Source of the DNA: Alphaproteobacteria bacterium
GTDB taxonomy: Bacteria > Pseudomonadota > Alphaproteobacteria > RS24
DNA length: 6,772 bases
Direction of reading: 5' to 3'
Assembly: GCA_009920875.1 (NCBI GenBank)
Contig: RFZE01000078.1
Span: 1-6,772, forward strand
Of this stretch, positions 5,637-6,772 are shown piece by piece (within the stretch, counting starts at the first letter, position 1; each line of letters starts with the position of its first letter). Position numbers and translations under genes: made by a program. A model generated the notes under the pieces. The model saw only the letters and a list, made by a program, of their open reading frames with translations. It was not told the origin of the DNA and did no database searches.

Positions 5637-6577
5637 TGGCGGCACTGCGCGATTATGCTTTGCCGTTTCGTATTGAAGGGCAAAACGTCAATGGCCGCGT
5701 CGTCAAGCTGAACGCTGTGGCTTCAGAAGTCCTATTGCGTCATGACTATCCCGAAGCGGTCAACCGGCTTTTGGGTGAGGCGCTGGTTTTGGCCGCCATG
5801 TTGGGCACAATGCTGAAATTTGACGGGCGCTTTATTTTGCAATTGCAGGGCAGTGGGCCGATTTCCATGTTGATGGCCGACTATACGCCGCAAAAAGGGG
5901 TCGGCGGTTTGCGCGGATTTGCGCAATTTGATGAAGCTGCGCTTGCCGATGCGTTGAAAAAAAATGGCGATCTCACATCGCTTTTGGGCGATAAAGCGCA
6001 TATGGCCTTCACCGTCGATCAAGGCGCTGATATGGAACGCTATCAGGGCATTGTGCCGCTTGAAGGCGCTAATTTGGCCGATGCGGCGCTTGGTTATTTT
6101 GACCGCTCCGAGCAAATCGGCACGGCGATAAAATTGGCTGCCGCCCCCTTGCTTTTGCCCGGCGGCAAAACCGAATGGCGCGCCGGTGGTATTGTGGTGC
6201 AGCAAATGGCCGCCAGTGGTGGCACGGTTGATATTGAAACGCCACCTGAAGGGGACCCTGACCATAGTGATGATGATTGGAACCGGCTGGAAATTTTATT
6301 GGCGACCACCGAGCCGAGCGAATTATTGGACGCTGATGTGGGCGGCGAGCAATTGGCCTTTCGCCTGTTCCATGAAGATGGGGTGCGGGTATTTGAGCCA
6401 CGGGGTTTGCAATTTGCCTGCCCGTGCACGCGTGAGCGCGTGCTCAATATGCTGGCCGGCTTGTCGGATGAAGACCAGGCAGAAATGCAAGCACAAGAAA
6501 ATGTCGAAGTGCGCTGCGAATTTTGTAATGAAAATTACCTTTTTGAGCCGTCCGAGGCCTTCGCTCAGCGTCATTAG
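5636..6577 (+). CDS. hslO: Hsp33 redox-regulated holdase chaperone
   Basis: Cytoplasmic chaperone that is kept inactive by zinc and binds unfolding proteins after oxidation. The product is 313 residues, near the family norm. The N-terminal substrate-binding domain spans about 1-190, with SGPISMLMADY (73-83) and a GGLRGF segment (90-95) typical of Hsp33. The C-terminal redox switch has all four zinc cysteines: CPC (262, 264) and CEFC (294, 297), spaced as expected. The start codon overlaps the argF stop in TAATG (5635-5638). An in-frame ATG at 5618 lies inside argF and is less likely. Translation probably depends on ribosomes finishing argF, as only a weak G-rich stretch precedes the start. 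No terminator is visible downstream. Confidence 0.96.
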   Translation: MAALRDYALPFRIEGQNVNGRVVKLNAVASEVLLRHDYPEAVNRLLGEALVLAAMLGTMLKFDGRFILQLQGSGPISMLMADYTPQKGVGGLRGFAQFDEAALADALKKNGDLTSLLGDKAHMAFTVDQGADMERYQGIVPLEGANLADAALGYFDRSEQIGTAIKLAAAPLLLPGGKTEWRAGGIVVQQMAASGGTVDIETPPEGDPDHSDDDWNRLEILLATTEPSELLDADVGGEQLAFRLFHEDGVRVFEPRGLQFACPCTRERVLNMLAGLSDEDQAEMQAQENVEVRCEFCNENYLFEPSEAFAQRH

Positions 6578-6772
6578 CTAATGCCGCTTTGGCGCTTGCA
6601 GTAAATCCACCAAAGGGACTGGATGTTAACCCCGCTGCGATTCCCCTGATCGCAGCTACGACGTCTGGGTCATTACTATCAAACGAAGGTCTATCAGAGT
6701 CTGGTGATTTTTTGCCTTTGTCTCCTGTACCTGGTGGGGTTCTTGTTGCTAAATCTAATGGGTCTCCTGCTA
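6444..6772 (-). CDS. Unrecognised open frame entering from the right edge (possible truncated or foreign gene)
   Basis: On the minus strand a frame is open from the window edge (first whole codon 6768-6770) to a TGA at 6444-6446, giving 108 visible residues and no visible start. The first 65 or so residues, outside hslO, look protein-like: a Gly/Pro/Asp/Ser-rich polar stretch (LATRTPPGTGDKGKKS), then DPDVVAAIRGIAAGL and SSPFGGFTASAKAALA. Codons here often end in A or T (GCA, GGA, CCA, AGA, TTA), unlike neighbouring genes. The remaining 44 residues overlap the end of hslO antisense and are probably shadow sequence. It could therefore be a gene cut off near 6580 by an insertion or assembly junction, or chance. 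I do not recognise a family. The plus strand is also open here without a start codon that looks usable. Confidence 0.3.
   Translation of the reverse strand, partial: AGDPLDLATRTPPGTGDKGKKSPDSDRPSFDSNDPDVVAAIRGIAAGLTSSPFGGFTASAKAALANDAERRPRTAQKGNFHYKIRSALRHFLVLAFLPGLHPTSRPAY
6634..6656. repeat. 7-bp inverted repeat downstream of hslO
   Basis: GCTGCGA (6634-6640) and TCGCAGC (6650-6656) are perfect inverted arms around a 9-nt centre. No T tract follows on either strand, so it is not a standard intrinsic terminator. It lies inside the minus-strand open frame and includes a GATTC (6639-6643). It may be a protein-binding site or chance. Confidence 0.35.

Noticed and set aside
6634..6656. Inverted repeat as the hslO terminator
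   Set aside because: No T tract follows on either strand, and the repeat is short with a 9-nt centre.

Overview
This window reads as ordinary chromosome of an alphaproteobacterium. The strongest marker is gcrA, a cell-cycle regulator gene restricted to that class, and its upstream region carries GANTC motifs, the CcrM methylation site of the same group. The conserved gene run gcrA / permease / argD / argF / hslO and moderate GC content fit. Genus cannot be read from this stretch.

Left part, minus strand (1-2358). A ferric-iron ABC transporter substrate-binding protein runs off the left edge. It is preceded by a compact promoter and a 25-bp perfect inverted repeat resembling a Fur operator. 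Upstream of it lie a short-chain dehydrogenase/reductase of unknown substrate and then gcrA, which ends in a strong intrinsic terminator. The three genes appear to be separate transcription units.

Control region (2359-2535). It separates gcrA from a divergent ABC-2 type permease. A perfect DnaA box sits inside a cluster of three GANTC sites within 29 bp; by eye there is no GANTC in the 2,450 bp to the left. This suggests that gcrA is tied to the replication initiator and to the methylation state of the DNA.

Right part, plus strand (2536-6577). An orphan ABC-2 permease, perhaps translated from a leaderless mRNA, ends before an intrinsic terminator. A tight operon argD-argF-hslO follows, with a 3-nt gap and then a 1-nt stop/start overlap. 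ArgD makes N-acetylornithine and ArgF converts ornithine to citrulline in arginine synthesis. HslO is the redox-switched chaperone Hsp33, whose cotranscription with arginine genes has no metabolic explanation.

Right edge (6578-6772). The last 195 bp differ in codon style from the rest. They hold an unrecognised open frame on the minus strand that enters from outside the window, and it may be a foreign segment or an assembly junction.

I found no CRISPR array, tRNA, rRNA, insertion sequence or clearly novel multigene system. The most rewarding points are the gcrA control region, the Fur-type operator, the terminator hairpin just upstream of argD, and the odd right edge.
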